Below, one piece after another: positions 1 through 13,411 of a stretch of DNA of 64,000 nt. This DNA is from Tetrahymena elliotti 4EA (lineage: Eukaryota; Ciliophora; Oligohymenophorea; Hymenostomatida; Tetrahymenidae): assembly GCA_000231825.2 (NCBI GenBank), contig JH720405.1, positions 17,219 to 81,218 of the forward strand. The letters run 5' to 3'. Each line of letters starts with the position of its first letter. Positions within the stretch are counted from its first letter, which is position 1. A model generated the notes under the pieces. That model was given only the letters and a program-made list of their open reading frames with translations, had not been told where the DNA came from and made no database searches. Made by a program: the position numbers and the translations under genes.

Positions 1-3000
1 AATCTTGTACTTGAAAGTAAATAGTTACTTGTTGGTTATAGATTTGTTTATTCTATTTTGTTAAGGCTTTTTCGAATAGATTATTTCTTGAAATAAGCAC
101 TTTACAACAATCCTATGGCAATTTATTATTTTTAAGCTATTAAATTTCCTTAAACAGATACCTACATAGACACTAGTGTAAAAAATGTTATTGCAACTAA
201 AATCCAAATATTATAACTCATTTTATCACACTCTGCACATGAGTATTTATCAGATCTAGAATAAGATTTCCCCCAAAATGTACCTTATATCTTTTATAAA
301 ATCAATATTAAATAAATTAATCTCATACTTAATAATGTTTACGTCGCATTCCTCACAAAGCGCTCCAATATGACCTTCGTAACATATATTATCCCCAAAA
401 TTTCCACCTTAACAGTTAGATTCTTGATTTTAACAATTAATTATAAGTGAAGTTTACTCTGATTTTCTCCAATAGCCTTAACTTGTTTTAATCTTATCAC
501 CTCCAATACATATTGCTCCTTTAGGACAAGCCTAGCATTATTTAGAATCTAAGGAATATTATCCAGCTTGACATATGTCACATTCTGTGAGATTAAGATA
601 TTACTTTATTTACTCTCCAGATTGACACTATCTAAAGTTAATTTTTATGTTAAATGTGTAGTTTTATAATAACTAATTTGTTAAACTATCTTATCTGTAG
701 ATTTAATTTGAGTAAAACTAAATAATTAATGATGAGCTTGGAATTCCTACAACAGTAATTTAGTCAAATTAAAAACTTTTTAACTGCTAATTAAAGTAAA
801 CCTTTTGATTTCCTCTTAGCTAATATTTATCTGCATTTAATGTCTCAGGCTCAATTTAAACTTCAACACTAAAATTTTGTTATTCCTCAATTGTCACTGG
901 AAAAATCATTTCTTCTTTTTCATTGAATAAATTCAATTAAAGAAAATTTAAGGAATCTCCACTTCTAAAATTGTTTATTTCTATTTAATTATTAGATAAA
1001 TTTCCATCTTTTTAGTCTAATATTTCATTTTGATTAATTAATTTTAACTTTGTTGGATATGAAAGTTATTCATTTCCATAAATAAAGCCAATATTTTTTT
1101 CAAAATTAGATTCATTTATATTCACAGAAATATTTTAATAAAACAATCCTCCTCCTATTTAAGCTTTGTTTTTGATAAATGCTGAATTTAATATATTTAA
1201 GTTTGCATTTATAGGATTGAGAACATTTGAATATATTGACATAGCTCCACCTCTACCAAGCACAGATTGATTCTCTACAAATTAAGTAGATTAAATATCT
1301 AACTTAAAATTCTTTTTAAAGAAATAATTAAATTTAATCTTAATATATAATTAATTAATTAAATTACATCTCCATCATATGCCATAATATATATTGCTCC
1401 TCCATCTTATTAAGAATTACAGCTTCTAAAGACAGCATTTTAAATAAAATTATTTCCAAATAACCCATTAAAATAAAAAGCTCCTCCATATAAACCCTAA
1501 AAATTAAATTAATTTAACAAATGTCTTAATAATTATTAAATAGATTACATTTATAGAATCAAATATGGAGTCATTTACTAATATGTTAGTCTTTGATATT
1601 TGGAATACCCCTCCATTGCAGTTATTGCAATTTATTTAAGAAAAAAATGAATTATTGATGACTTAAATTTAAGAATTATTTGCTTGAATTAATGAAAAAC
1701 CATTTGCATAATTTTATTTATTTTCTTCTAATAGATTTCTCTTTGAAGTAATTAAGCTAATTTCAGTAAAATTTGTTTAATCTAAAATAAGATTTCCTCC
1801 TTAGAGATACATTAAACTTGATGAAATATTACAATTTGTTATTGATGCGTTTTTAAATTAGACCGTTGAGTTTTGAGATTATATAAGTAAGCTATTACTT
1901 TCTTTTGGATTTATTCTATATAAGTTAGAAAATGTTGTGTTTTCTAGAATAGCTGATGAATTAATTAAGCTCAGTAAACAGCTTTGTTCTTAATATTATA
2001 ATTCTTTGTAAATCGTATAAGGTATAGTCAATGAATCAAATTCTTCAGATGTTATTTTTGTTATGTTTTCAAAAGTTATGTTAGCAGATTAAGCATTCAA
2101 GAAATAGCTTTGCTTAATACCATAAATATTTTTAATATGTCCACCTAAAAACATAAAATTAGATTCTTAAATCTTCTAATTTTGACTATACTACCTTTAT
2201 CATTTAAACAAAATTCGTATTTAAATTTAAAATAGATGTATATTAAAATAAATTAAGATTTTAATTAAGATTAAGATATTAAAAGATGAAGAATTAGAAT
2301 AAATGTTTATGATTAAAATAAAATTATGGAAAAAAAATGTCTATTAAAAGAAAATTAAGGTGATAGATTAAAATAAAATAATGTTTAAAAACTAATTAAA
2401 ATAAGGATGTTTACTGTATAGCTATTTGAGATGAAGATGGAGAAAATGCAAAAAGATTTTCAAATTAGCATTCAAAGCAAGTAAAACCGATTTAATTTCC
2501 AAGACTATCAATAAATATAGAACTTCCATCTAAAAAGCTATAACCTTCTGTAAAATTTGTTTAATTTATCTAAATGTCTATGCTTGTTCCAAATGATTAA
2601 ATATTCAAAAAAGATCCTTTGGAAGCTGTGGACTAACTAAAACTGCAGTTTTAGATAAGAAGTTAGTTTATTATAGTATAAATTACACCTCCTAGATAGT
2701 TAATAGTTGATGATAATGAACTTTGAATTAAGCTTTGATCAGTAAAGGTAGACTTAGTAAAATTACTTGAAATAATTTAAAATTGTTTGCTCTAAACAAA
2801 AATATTATTGTACTTAGAATTACTTTAACTATTTTCAAAAGAACAATTAAATACTGTAACTGAACCAACATAATTCTAAACCCATAATCCAGTAGTAGAG
2901 TAAGTTAATGCATATGGAATAGTATTTAATTAATTATTATTAAATTTTGTATTATTTAAATTCAAATTAACTTCATTATTACTCTCAATTTAGATAGGAT

Positions 3001-6000
3001 TAGCAAATGTATTTTTCTTAGTTTGGATTAATATTAAATTGATGAATTATGAATCAATTATATTTATTGAACATTTTTAGTATTCTTAATTGTTAATATT
3101 AATTAGTGAATGATCTACTGCTTTTTTATTGTTGATTAATATTTAATTAATATTTACATTCTATGCTTCTTTTATTTGTATGCAACCTTAAGAAGTTGAA
3201 TTCAATTATTTTAATTAATAATTATTTTCATTTAAACAAGTGAAATTCTAAATATTTACAGTATCAGAATATTCAAATACTCCAAGTAAAATATCATAGT
3301 GATTTATTAAGCTAATATTTTACAGTTTTATGTTTTATATCTTGTCTGTTTAGAATAATGAAACCTATGCACTATTTGATTTAGTGCTTATTGAGTTATT
3401 ATAAAAATATCCATTTTCTAAACTGAGAATGTGATTAGGAGTATTTAATGTAGAATAAAGAGAATCAAAAAATAAATAAGGAGTTTCTGAGATAAATATA
3501 TTTTCAGAAACTTCAATATCACTAAAAATAAAAGTCTGATTAGAATGCTAATTAGAAATAATAGTCTAAAATATGTTTTTGTTGCAAAAAGTATTATTTT
3601 ATATTTTAACTTGCTCAACTGTATAGTGGCCAGCAGTAAATAAAGGTAAGCTTTTAGAATCATCATTTGGTTGGCATTTATTTTATAGTAATTTTAGATT
3701 TTATATTGCAAGTTACACATCTGTTTTTTGCAAAAATATCTCAAATGAATCTCCTAATGTACAATTTATCAGATTGAAATTTTAAATATTGACCTATATA
3801 AATAATAATTTTATCAAAATTGTTAAGTTAATTTGAATTAATTTACTTTTTCAGTATTGATAGTGGATATTATATATTAACTTTCACTAAAATTTTAATC
3901 TCTGATTGTATAGTTTTATATTTCAACATAACTGTTGTCTATTGCTAAAGATTAGCAATTTATTTTAGGATTCTAGGGAGATAGTAGTTGTATGTTATCA
4001 ATTGTCACAGAATTTTGAATATTCTAAAATAATAATCCACATTCTTCAGTTGAGTTTGCAACAAAATTTATTTAAATATTTTTTAAATAGACGGAATTGT
4101 AGTTATTCAGCACTAATTTATTTTCATATTCTATTGTAGCTAACTAAGTTTCAGAATTACTGAGCAGAGAAAGTGAAATTACAGATTAAAAATCAATACT
4201 CACTAATTCATAGTTTAATTTCATTACGTTAATAGGATTTATTATGAGCTACATTTCAATGTTTTTTACACCTTTTATGAAGTCTAGATAGTTTTAAGTC
4301 TAAAATTATTAAAATAAATTAATATTTCTTCTTTATTTTCAAAAATGTTTAATTCTATAAAATATAATGTTTATTCTGCATGCATGCTCTGAATTAAGCT
4401 ACTGTACAATTGGCCTGATCTCCTAAAAATGAACCATTGTTTCTGAGATCTCCCCAAAAAACATCCATTAATATTGAGATCTCCCTTCCTCAAAAATTTA
4501 TGGGCTACTTTCAATGAATTATTATAATGAAATTTTTATGAATTATCACATGCACCCATAAATTTTACTTTTTAATACCATTTTTATAAGATTAGTAGTA
4601 AATTTGAAAAAAAAGAAGATATATTATATTCATTCTAATCTTAAAAAATATTTATAAATATTTCATTGTATACCACTAATGGGGAGATCTAGGTAAAATG
4701 TAGAGCAGCTATATTTAATTTAATTTCTAAAAAAATTACAAGAATAGCAGAATCATAGAAGTTATAAGAGGAGGTAAAAGGTTAGAGCTATGTTCCTAAT
4801 CCATAACCTTATGATGAATTTTGAATATCAGTTATATTAAAATAGTATTTATTTGTGCATGTAGTACAGATAGTAGGGTCATTCAAACAATCTTAAAGGT
4901 TATAAAATAAATAGCTAAATTAGAATTATAAGTATAAGGTATTATCTGAAAGTAATTCAACTGATAATAAATAATCTGTAATTTAGCCACTTGACACTTC
5001 TAGAAAATAATCAAAGTTATTCGAATTAGAGTTATATTTATATAGATATGCTATACCTGCTTTAAAGTCTGGAATAATTATTAAAGAAACATTTGAGTAT
5101 GATCTAATTATTAAAGGAAGAGAAGAGAGCTTTTTTATGAATTTGAATTCTTATGTATTAAAATCATAGCTATTTAAAATAAATCCTTAACAAACTATTA
5201 TCAGTTATTTAGTTTTCTGATTTTAGAATACTTCCCCAACTTAAGGATTTATGCAATTTGCTTTACATTTATTTAATTATTAATAAAAAAAGTTTAGAAA
5301 ATTTATTATCTTAAATTACACTAATGAGTTTTCAGAATTACTTTAAGAATAAATGTTTTACGTAATTAAATGGTTTATTTAAGAGTGTAGCCTGGCTTTA
5401 AACTCCAAATATAAATCTTTCCTGATGAATCTGCACCAATAATTTCAGGGTTGTTTATATCAAATAAAGAAGCTATCGTAAAAGTGGTGTTTTATTAGTT
5501 ATCAATAGTTTATGTAGAATTTAAAATATAAAATTCAGTTGTATTTTAAGAGTTGATCAAGTAAAATAACCCATTTATATTGAAGCTAAACAGTTTTTTA
5601 TTAGGAAAAGAAAAAACAACCCACACTTTTCCATTATAATAAAAAGGATCTAGAAAACTGCCTACCTTATCCCAGGAGAATTAAAAGTATTTATTTTACA
5701 TATCTTAAGGCTAAAAATAAAAAAAAAATTTAAACATTAAATTTAAAAAAAGTAAATTACTTTATCTAAAGTTTATAAGGGATATATTTATGTTGTTGAT
5801 ATATAATTCTTACTGTTTGAATCTTAAAGCTTAGCTAAAAGACATGTATCACAATTTTTAACCTTATAAATATTATTGAAGTCAAAGTAAACATTATAAG
5901 AAAATTTATTATTTTAAATAAGGTAAGTGTCTTGAATCGTGTCTTTTTTAGAATAATACATGTCATTACCAATAGTAGCTGCTACATATTTTTAATTGCT

Positions 6001-7396
6001 TGATTCATAAATAAAATTTCTTGACTTATAATCGCTATTAAAAACTTGTTAAAATAAAAATATTAATTATGATATTTTAGAGAATTAAATAAATACTTAA
6101 TCTAAAGCTAATTTATCCTGTTACGTAGTTATAAATAGTTAGGTAGTAACTGCTGCAATGTACAAGTTCTTATTTATTTTATAAAGCATACCAATATATT
6201 TAAGTTGAAATATTTAGCTAGTTTGGTGTTAATCTGTTAAGAGCAGTTACTTTATTATTTGATAAATCTATTTGTATGTTTAATTAGAACTGTATAGAAC
6301 CATCAGAAACCAATAAAAAATCTTAATTTTAAACTGACAAAAACTGAACATTTGATAAATATTTCTTAGAAAGAGTATTCAAAAGAGCTATTTGAAATAA
6401 TAATTTTAATAAAAATAAATGAAAAAAGTAAGAAATACTTATGTTCATCATCTAAATGTAAGAAGACTGCTTAAAAGAGTTTATTTTGATTGCTTAAATT
6501 TAGTAATTATATCCTACAACAAAAATAATATCTTAATCTGGATGCTTGTCAAATAATCTGCTTCGACTCGTATAATTTGACTGAGCTTTATTATGAAAAT
6601 TAAAATATAAATGAGAATTATAAGAAATTATTATACTAAATTATATGATTCCATGAGAAACGAGTTCTAAAGTATTTAAATTTATGCTTGTTGCAAATAC
6701 TCCTATTGTCGAACCAGTCAATACTACCATTTCATCTTAACAATTAAATTTGAAAATTCTTGAATAATCAAATTATTGATATGGCAGACTGCTGTCTTTT
6801 ATATTATAATCAAAAGAAGAAACTATTTAGTTTGATATACTATCAAAGATATAGATCTAGCTATAATATTATGTCAGAATTGCGTATTGAGTCTTTGGTA
6901 TTACATTAACGAACATCAAATCCTATATTTCTAGTTTTTATTCTGATTTAAAAGTTTTTGGATTCGCTATTATGATTTCTTCATAATTAGCAACTATCAT
7001 TTTGTTTGAAATTTCCAAATAATCCATAAACATTGCTCCAAAATCAGCTATTCATTTATTTTTGTTTTTAATGTTAATTACAATTAGCAGTCAATTAAAA
7101 TACATACGCTTCACTACGCCTTTAATGGTTTTTTAATCAGTTCCTAAATCAAGAAAATAGATGATGCTATGAACCCAATCATTTACATTTATCGTGCTTA
7201 CAACTAATGTGTTTGTTTTTGGTATCTATAATGTCTAATAAGGCATAAAGTTGGAGTACCTGTTTTAAATTAGATCTATATTTTACATTAAAAAATGAGG
7301 TTATAATGTATTAATTGATTCTAAATTTTACTATAATAAGATTATATCTAAGGACACGGCCTCATCTATGCCTAAGCTACTTATAGATAGCTCCAT
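1..7396 (-). CDS. Large membrane protein: beta-propeller-like N-terminus, Cys-rich module, membrane helix (3' end off window)
   Basis: Read in the ciliate code, the first in-frame ATG after a TGA is at 7396, starting MELSISSLGIDEAVSLD. The N-terminal third carries propeller-like blades, for example VVLTGSTIGVF and, near 5450, GADSSGKIYIWSL. Around 4400-4470 a Cys-containing stretch reads FWGDLRNNGSFLGDQANC. The middle (about 700-4300) fits the beta-strand-rich, Asn/Ser-rich repeats of parallel beta-helix proteins, but I did not trace every exon. Near 480-610 it reads ECDICQAGQYS then CQACPKGAICIGGD, the Cys pattern of ephrin-receptor-like/GCC2-GCC3 modules. A membrane helix (YNIWILVAITFFTLVSM) follows at about 160-210. 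Supported introns are 7048-7107, 5711-5760 and 291-342; 6388-6438 is possible but also open. The frame changes near 6200. Known family: ciliate putative surface transmembrane proteins. Function unknown. Confidence 0.75.
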
Positions 7397-8323
7397 ATTG
7401 TTAATTTTAAAATTAAAGCTAGCATTTTGCTAACAAATTTGTTCTTATTAACTTTATCAATTTTTGAATAGCTTTTGATTCTTTTTTAATTGATTTACTT
7501 ATTTGTAGATTTGGATTTCTTTTTTAATTCCTATTAGTAATGTTAATTTTTGCTAGATTAAAATTCCATATTTGTTTTATTTAGTTTTCTTCAATACATT
7601 ATAAAATAAATATCTTCAAAAAAGCGATCCTACAATGAGCCTTTTGCCTGAAATCTCCTCTCCTAAACATAATTCAATTTGTTTATCAAATATTCATTAA
7701 TCTATTAAAATTAACATAAGTAAATGATAATAATACCTCTAGCATTAATAATTCTATAACTCTAAAGCATATTTTTCATTTATTTAATTAAAAATTAAAA
7801 AAATTAAAATCTATTCTAAAATAAAAAATTATTTTTTTTTTTAAATAAAAGTTAAATATTAGTAACACCAATCTAATTGATTCTTTTATTATTAAAAAAG
7901 GTTAATAAATAAATAAGAAATACATAGTAATAAATTTAATTTTTTTTTAAGGATTAATTTTAAATATTAATAAACAATTCTAAACATATTGTTTGATTTT
8001 AATTATTAAATATTCAAAATTTAAAATAATAAATCTTAATTTTAATAATTTATTTGTTAAAAAATATTAAAATAAAAAACAATTTTTCTTGAAATTATTT
8101 AACTGATTTCATTCTTAAAAACATTGAAATTAAAAGATAAATATTTAATTATTTAAAAAATTATGCTGTTCACTTTAATTGCTAAAGTTATAACATTTTT
8201 TGATAATTAATAAATAATATAAATTTGCTTCAATTATCCATATTAAATTTTAGTATTTTTTTAGAGTAAAAATACTCAAAAAATAAAAAAGATACATATT
8301 TCAATCATTTTTTTGGAAGGAAT
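7397..8323. other. Intergenic, 5' of the flanking genes
   Basis: Very A+T-rich DNA with poly-A and poly-T tracts lies between the minus-strand start at 7396 and the next plus-strand ORF. The stretch 7450-7765 is partly open on the minus strand and could hold an upstream exon or leader of the large membrane protein, but no splice joins it in frame to the ATG at 7396. No other signal seen. Confidence 0.4.
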
Positions 8324-8611
8324 ATGAAGATTAAAAGTATATTAATATTATTTAAAGAAAAATTAACCAATTTAAATTTCTCAATAAAAAAAATAAGTAT
8401 TTTTAATTTATTAATTATTTTTGACCTGAAAAATGTAAGAATTGGTAAAATAAATTTCAATGATAAAAAGAGGATGTTTGAAAGGGAAATATTTGTAAAA
8501 AGATTTGATTATTTTGAGAAAGGCAAATAAAAAAGTGTAATAACATTTTACAGTAGAAGATATGATGGAGTGATAAATAAAAATAAAAAGAGATGGATGA
8601 ATTATGAATGA
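8324..8611 (+). CDS. Small Lys/Ile-rich ORF, doubtful
   Basis: An ATG at 8324 opens 95 codons ending at TGA 8609-8611, crossing one TAA read as Gln. The product is basic, rich in Lys, Ile and Phe, starts MKIKSILILFKEKLTN, and resembles nothing I recognise. It ends 145 bp before the coiled-coil gene. Because TGA is the only stop and the DNA is A+T-rich, chance ORFs of this length are common, so it may be leader sequence of the downstream gene rather than a gene. Confidence 0.25.
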
Positions 8612-8756
8612 AAGAGCATAATAAGTAAGAATTGATTAAGAGAGTGTTGAAGTGAGAAACTGTTAATTGAATTTAATTACTATCGAATAATTGAATAAAG
8701 TATATTTACTTTGTAAATTATTATTAAAGAAATAGAGAGAGAGTGTATTTAATTAA

Positions 8757-10879
8757 ATGAATTCTACCAAAGAGATAATCGATTTTTAGTCTCCTACATC
8801 AAGCATCTTAAATTAGCATGAGGAGGAGACTGGCTAACATAAAATGGAGAGGATTTAATCCGATTCCATATTGTCTAAAAAGGGAAAATCAAAAGAAAGG
8901 TTTCCTGAAATATCTGCAAGTGTTTTAGATGAAGCAATTAAGCAAGATATTCTACCATAATAGTATAGAGACAAATTGATCATAAATCCAAATAAATATT
9001 CAGCATTTTTTGCAGAATTCAATGTGAATTCACCACTGACTAGAAGAGCATTAAAAAATTTAAATATAGACGAATCTGAAGCAAAAACTCTAAGCTATTA
9101 TGAGTTTTCTTCATAATCATTTAGCACTTTAAAAAACATAGTTAGTTATTTGTATTACTTAACAGAGCACTATAATAAGCTAAAAAGAATAATAAATGAG
9201 CGTAATCGACTAAAAAAAGAATAGAATAGTTTGACAATGTTGAAAAATAGTAGTAAATTTAATTACTTAAATCTTGGATTGAATGAGAACACTAGTGAAT
9301 TCAATGACGAAATATCTGGTTGGGGAACTACTACAACTGATCCAAACAGCAGAAGTAAAGTATTAAATAGTCCTAAAATGAACAAAAGTACAAGCTATCT
9401 TTTAGAGAAATCGAAAATGGGGAAAACGTTAGAAGAAAGAAAGAATGGCAGCATCCAAAAATATGGGAAATATGGCTAGGTTGTTGACTTTGTTAAAGGC
9501 TAATAGATTGATGATGTAAATATTTTCATATTTAAAACTTTATTTAAAAGTGATAAAGAGCATTTAGTATTCAAATGAATATCAAATTACTATTTGTCTG
9601 TCTTTATCTACTTTGAACATAATTAGTTTATTTATTTTCATTTACAATTCGCATTCTTAATATAATTTAAATTATTAAGAAATTGCAAATAAAATCAAAC
9701 CATTTATTAATTAATGTTTTTTGCAGGATTACTTATTTTAATTCTGCACTCTATTTAATTTTGGGAACAAACATAGCTCTTGTTATAGTTTTTAATTGGT
9801 TCATGAATTATGATTAAATTGTGTGTGTGTTCGTTATTAATTTGGTTAAATGAAAATTTCAATGTTTTTTAAAATTAATTTATTATTAAAAAAAGATTGT
9901 TTAATAAAAAAAATACCTTGAAGTAAATATCTAGGAGATAGAAAAGAAAGTGGCTTAGAGGAAGGCTTAATTGTAGAAAGAAATAGATCTTAAGGCTAAG
10001 GAGTTAGGATAGAAAATTAAAAATGCATAGGAGAAAGTTCGCAGATATCAAGAAAAATAGGAGATGATGGTTGAAAAGAAGTTATTAGATGTGGATGCAA
10101 CTGGAGAGAAATATGAAGAATTTTTAAGGAAAAAGGAAGAAAAGAGATAACTAGAGTTGGCTAGAATAAGAGAGTAAAAAAAGCAATAAATGGCTGAAAT
10201 TAATAAAAAGAGAGAACAAAAAGAGTAAGAAGATTAGCTAAAGAGAGTGCATCTTATTTAATAGATTGAAAAGAAAGAAATTAATGCAGAGAATAATGTC
10301 AGAAAATTAAAAGTTGTTCATAATTAAAAATTTCATAGTTTGAACTAGAAATATGAAGAAATAATTTCGAATTAAGTGAATTTGAAGGAGAATGACGGAG
10401 TTTAAAATATTCAAAAAATATGTGAGAGCGAACTCAAAAGAATTTAAAAAACAGAAGAAAGAGACAAGACTATCAGAAAATCAATAAAAGTAAAGTAAGA
10501 AACCTACTAAAAAAGGTTAGATAAATTATCAAAGTTTATGGAGAGCAATGAAGCTAAAAAAGAAAACAAATTGGAAAAGCTAAAAGACAAACTCCAAAGT
10601 AAATTTAGTCGTGTTGATAAAGTCAATGATAGTAGATTAGAGAGATCATCGTAATTAATGGCTTCCAACACATTTCGTCAAAGGAAAGTACATAAAAACT
10701 TAGCTAATGAACTTTATAAATATGCCTTACTATAAGATAATGTAGTCAGAAAACACACTGACATCGACCATCGTAATAGAAACAACAGTAATTCTTATGA
10801 CTAATTTTTTGAATTAAATCGCTCTTTAAGTGTGGACTTATTCCATAAAAGAGAAGATCAATTCAATTCTATCAAATGA
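8757..10879 (+). CDS. Coiled-coil protein, two exons
   Basis: Exon 1 is 8757-9515 (253 codons) and exon 2 is 9935-10879 (315 codons), giving 567 residues with a phase-0 junction; the intron 9516-9934 begins GTAAAT and ends CTAG. The N-terminal half is polar and Ser/Asn-rich (MNSTKEIIDFQSPTSS...), with a helical stretch at about residues 125-160 (YLYYLTEHYNKLKRIINERN). The second exon is an almost continuous charged coiled coil rich in Lys, Glu and Gln, followed by a basic tail ending FNSIK. Many Gln are TAA/TAG. The 419-bp intron is long for this genome. Alternatively exon 1 reads on to TGA 9575-9577 as a separate protein, but exon 2 then lacks a good ATG. I do not recognise the protein; a cytoskeletal or basal-body role would be a guess from the coiled coil alone. 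Confidence 0.75.
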
Positions 10880-11019
10880 AATTAAAAAAAAAATCTAAAT
10901 ATTTTTTATGATTTAATACAATATATTTATTTGATTGCATATGCTGTATCTTAATCATAATCACTTAATAATTATTCTATAAAATTCTTTTTTTATGTTT
11001 ATCAAATAACTTTCTTTTT

Positions 11020-12130
11020 TTCTTTGTTTTGCTTTATTTGAGGAAATTAGTTCGCTCTTTTTCCAAATAAATAAAAGTAATGAATTGATATCTCTTTGGT
11101 TACAATCTTAATTAATCGAATACCACAATATTTTGCCAACACATTTCAATCTAAATGTCAAAAAAGCATCAAAGTAAATGTAAATTTACTCCAATTTTAT
11201 ATCAAAAAAACAATTTTGTTTAAATAGAATTTCACAAATAAAAATCAAAAAATTTTCTTTGTTTTACTTTATTTGAAGAAATTTTTTTAATCTAAATTAC
11301 TTAAAAATAACAATATGTTAACAATGCATTTCAAATATTTAGGCTCAAAATACATTAAAATAAATGTAAAGTTACTAAAATTTTGGAGGAAAAAAAAAAC
11401 AATAAAGCTTGAATAGAATTTTACAATAGCATTATTTGTATTAAATAATATCCAATAATTAATAAAGCTTTTTTTTCTTAATAAGTAAATCATGATTTAA
11501 AACCTTTTTATCCTTAGATAGTAATAAATTAAAATCTACTAGTTTTTAAATTTAAATTTTAATGAATAGGTCGAAAAAATACCAAAGTAAATGTAAATTC
11601 ATTACAATTTTATACTATTTATGCAAGAAACAATTTTATTTTAATAAAATTTTACTAGTGAAAATAATAGCTTTCTTTTTTTTAGTTGTTTGAAGAAATT
11701 AATTTAAATCATGGCTCTAAATCTCTTAATTGTCCAACCTGAATTATTTCAATACAAGAATGTTTTTACAGCACACTTAAATATGCTATCCCAAAAAACA
11801 TCAAAGTAAAAGTAAATTTATTATAATTTTATACTTTGTATCATAAAAGAATCAATTTTGCTTTAATATATTTTTGGAAATGAAAATAAAACTCCCTTCA
11901 TTGTTTTATATTATCTGAACAAATTAATTAATTCTTTTTTAAATAAATCATGGCTAGAAACCTTTTTGCGTTTGAATCCAAATTAATAGAAAACTATAAA
12001 TATATATTTACCAATGTATTTAAATATTAACACTCAAAAAACATCCAGTAAATATAAATTTATGACAATTTTATATGCAAAAAACAAGTTTCGTTTAATA
12101 GTCTTTTGCAAGTGAAACCATTAAAATTTA
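11020..12130. repeat. Five degenerate tandem units of about 185-245 bp
   Basis: Five diverged units are recognisable. Anchor one is a variant of CAAAGTAAATGTAAATTTA at about 11171, 11358, 11584, 11802 and 12045. It is followed each time by an AAACAATTTTGTTT-like block, a TAGAATTTTAC-like block and, in the first four, a TTTCTTTGTTTTATTT-like block and TTTGAAGAAATT. The unit length varies by indels. No ORF is conserved across units, so this looks like noncoding tandem or satellite-like DNA. Confidence 0.7.
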
Positions 12131-12305
12131 TTAGAAGTAGAAATCATCAGCGAATGAATGTATGGATTACTGCAAAATTATAATTTTTAAAATTAATAAA
12201 CTGTAACTTTTGAATGCAAAACTTTGATGAGATATAAAATACTCTTTGACGTGAATTTTAAAGATATTAGATATTATTAAAATTTGGAATCCTTTTGAAA
12301 AATAT

Positions 12306-13019
12306 TCAAATTCGATAAAAAAATATCCTCAATTTTATTTTATACTCCAAAGAAGTTTACAATAAATAATTTTAGCTTCTTTTATCTTTGAAAAGAGACA
12401 CATTTTCAATTTTTTTAAAGAGAAAATGCTCTAAATAAGGAATAAAAAAATACTCTCTTATAAAAAAATAATAAATTATTGGTTTAACTGGATTATGAGA
12501 TTATTCTATGAGCTAAAATTTAGTAAAATTCAATAAAAAATTATATTTGAGTCTAAAAACAGGTTATATGATATGTAAGTTAAGTATTGTTTTAGTGATA
12601 GTTTTTTGGTGATAGTAGGGTTACTTTAAAAAAATTAATAGAATAATAGCAATGATTAGTAAATAATAGAAATGATCTAGAATTGTATTATCGCATTTAC
12701 TTTTTGTGGATGAAGACAATAATTTATCATAATTTATATAAGAAATAGAGGTTTAAATAATTTGTAAAAATTATTGCAATTGGCTTTTTCTAAGTAATCT
12801 TTGAAGTATTAATGAAAATACCACTAGATTTTGTAGATTTTGCTTTTGTAATAATGAATTTTGTTCATTCAATATTAGCAAAACGGAGCAAACAATTTCT
12901 GATGTATCATTGTGAAAATACAAATTTTGAATGATAAATATGTGTATTTCATCACGCATTTTAATCAATTTGAATAATCTAAATGATTGCTTTCTCCTAA
13001 AATCTTAAGTTGATTACAT
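12306..13019 (-). CDS. Hypothetical protein, 237 codons
   Basis: An ATG at 13019 (MQSTQDFRRKQSFRLFKLIK...) runs without interruption to TGA at 12308-12306. The first 80 residues look most protein-like, with an amphipathic stretch rich in Leu and Gln around LILNEQNSLLQKQNLQNL. A hydrophobic patch near residue 130 (FYYLLIIAIILLIFL) could be one membrane helix. The C-terminal third is Ile/Phe/Lys-rich and closer to background. It is divergent from the membrane-protein gene starting at 13412, with a 392-bp gap. I do not recognise it; a chance ORF or a decayed gene remains possible. Confidence 0.4.
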
Positions 13020-13411
13020 ATTCAAGTAAATTTTTATTAAATTAAAAAAAATAGTAAAAGAAAATAATTAAAACACCTTAATCTTCACAAAAATAATATA
13101 ATTAATTTACTTATTTCAATTAAAGTGTAGTCAAAAAGTATTGAAAACTTAGATATTATACATTCAAACATTTTTAAAAGTGGAAATACAAATAGTCGCA
13201 GCATTTCAAACTTTTAAACTTTCAGATTTTCATTTATTTAGTTGACACAATAAATCACTCAGCAATAACCACAATACTTTAAACTAAAAAACAATTATAG
13301 ATTTACACTTTCTTATCAACAAACAAATAGACAAAGCAACAAATCAATTAATCAATAATTACCATAATATTTGATCATTATAGAAGTCTAGCAATATATT
13401 TTGCAAATAAA
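13020..13411. other. Divergent intergenic region
   Basis: This gap separates two divergently read frames and should hold promoters for both. It is A+T-rich with CAAATAGACAAAG-like stretches near 13320, and no motif I can name. Confidence 0.4.

Noticed and set aside
4440..4695. Inverted repeat AGATCTCCCC (4446) / GGGGAGATCT (4681), considered as an inserted element
   Set aside because: The left arm overlaps the coding stretch FWGDLRNNGSFLGDQANC and the region is open in at least one frame, so a separate insertion is not needed.
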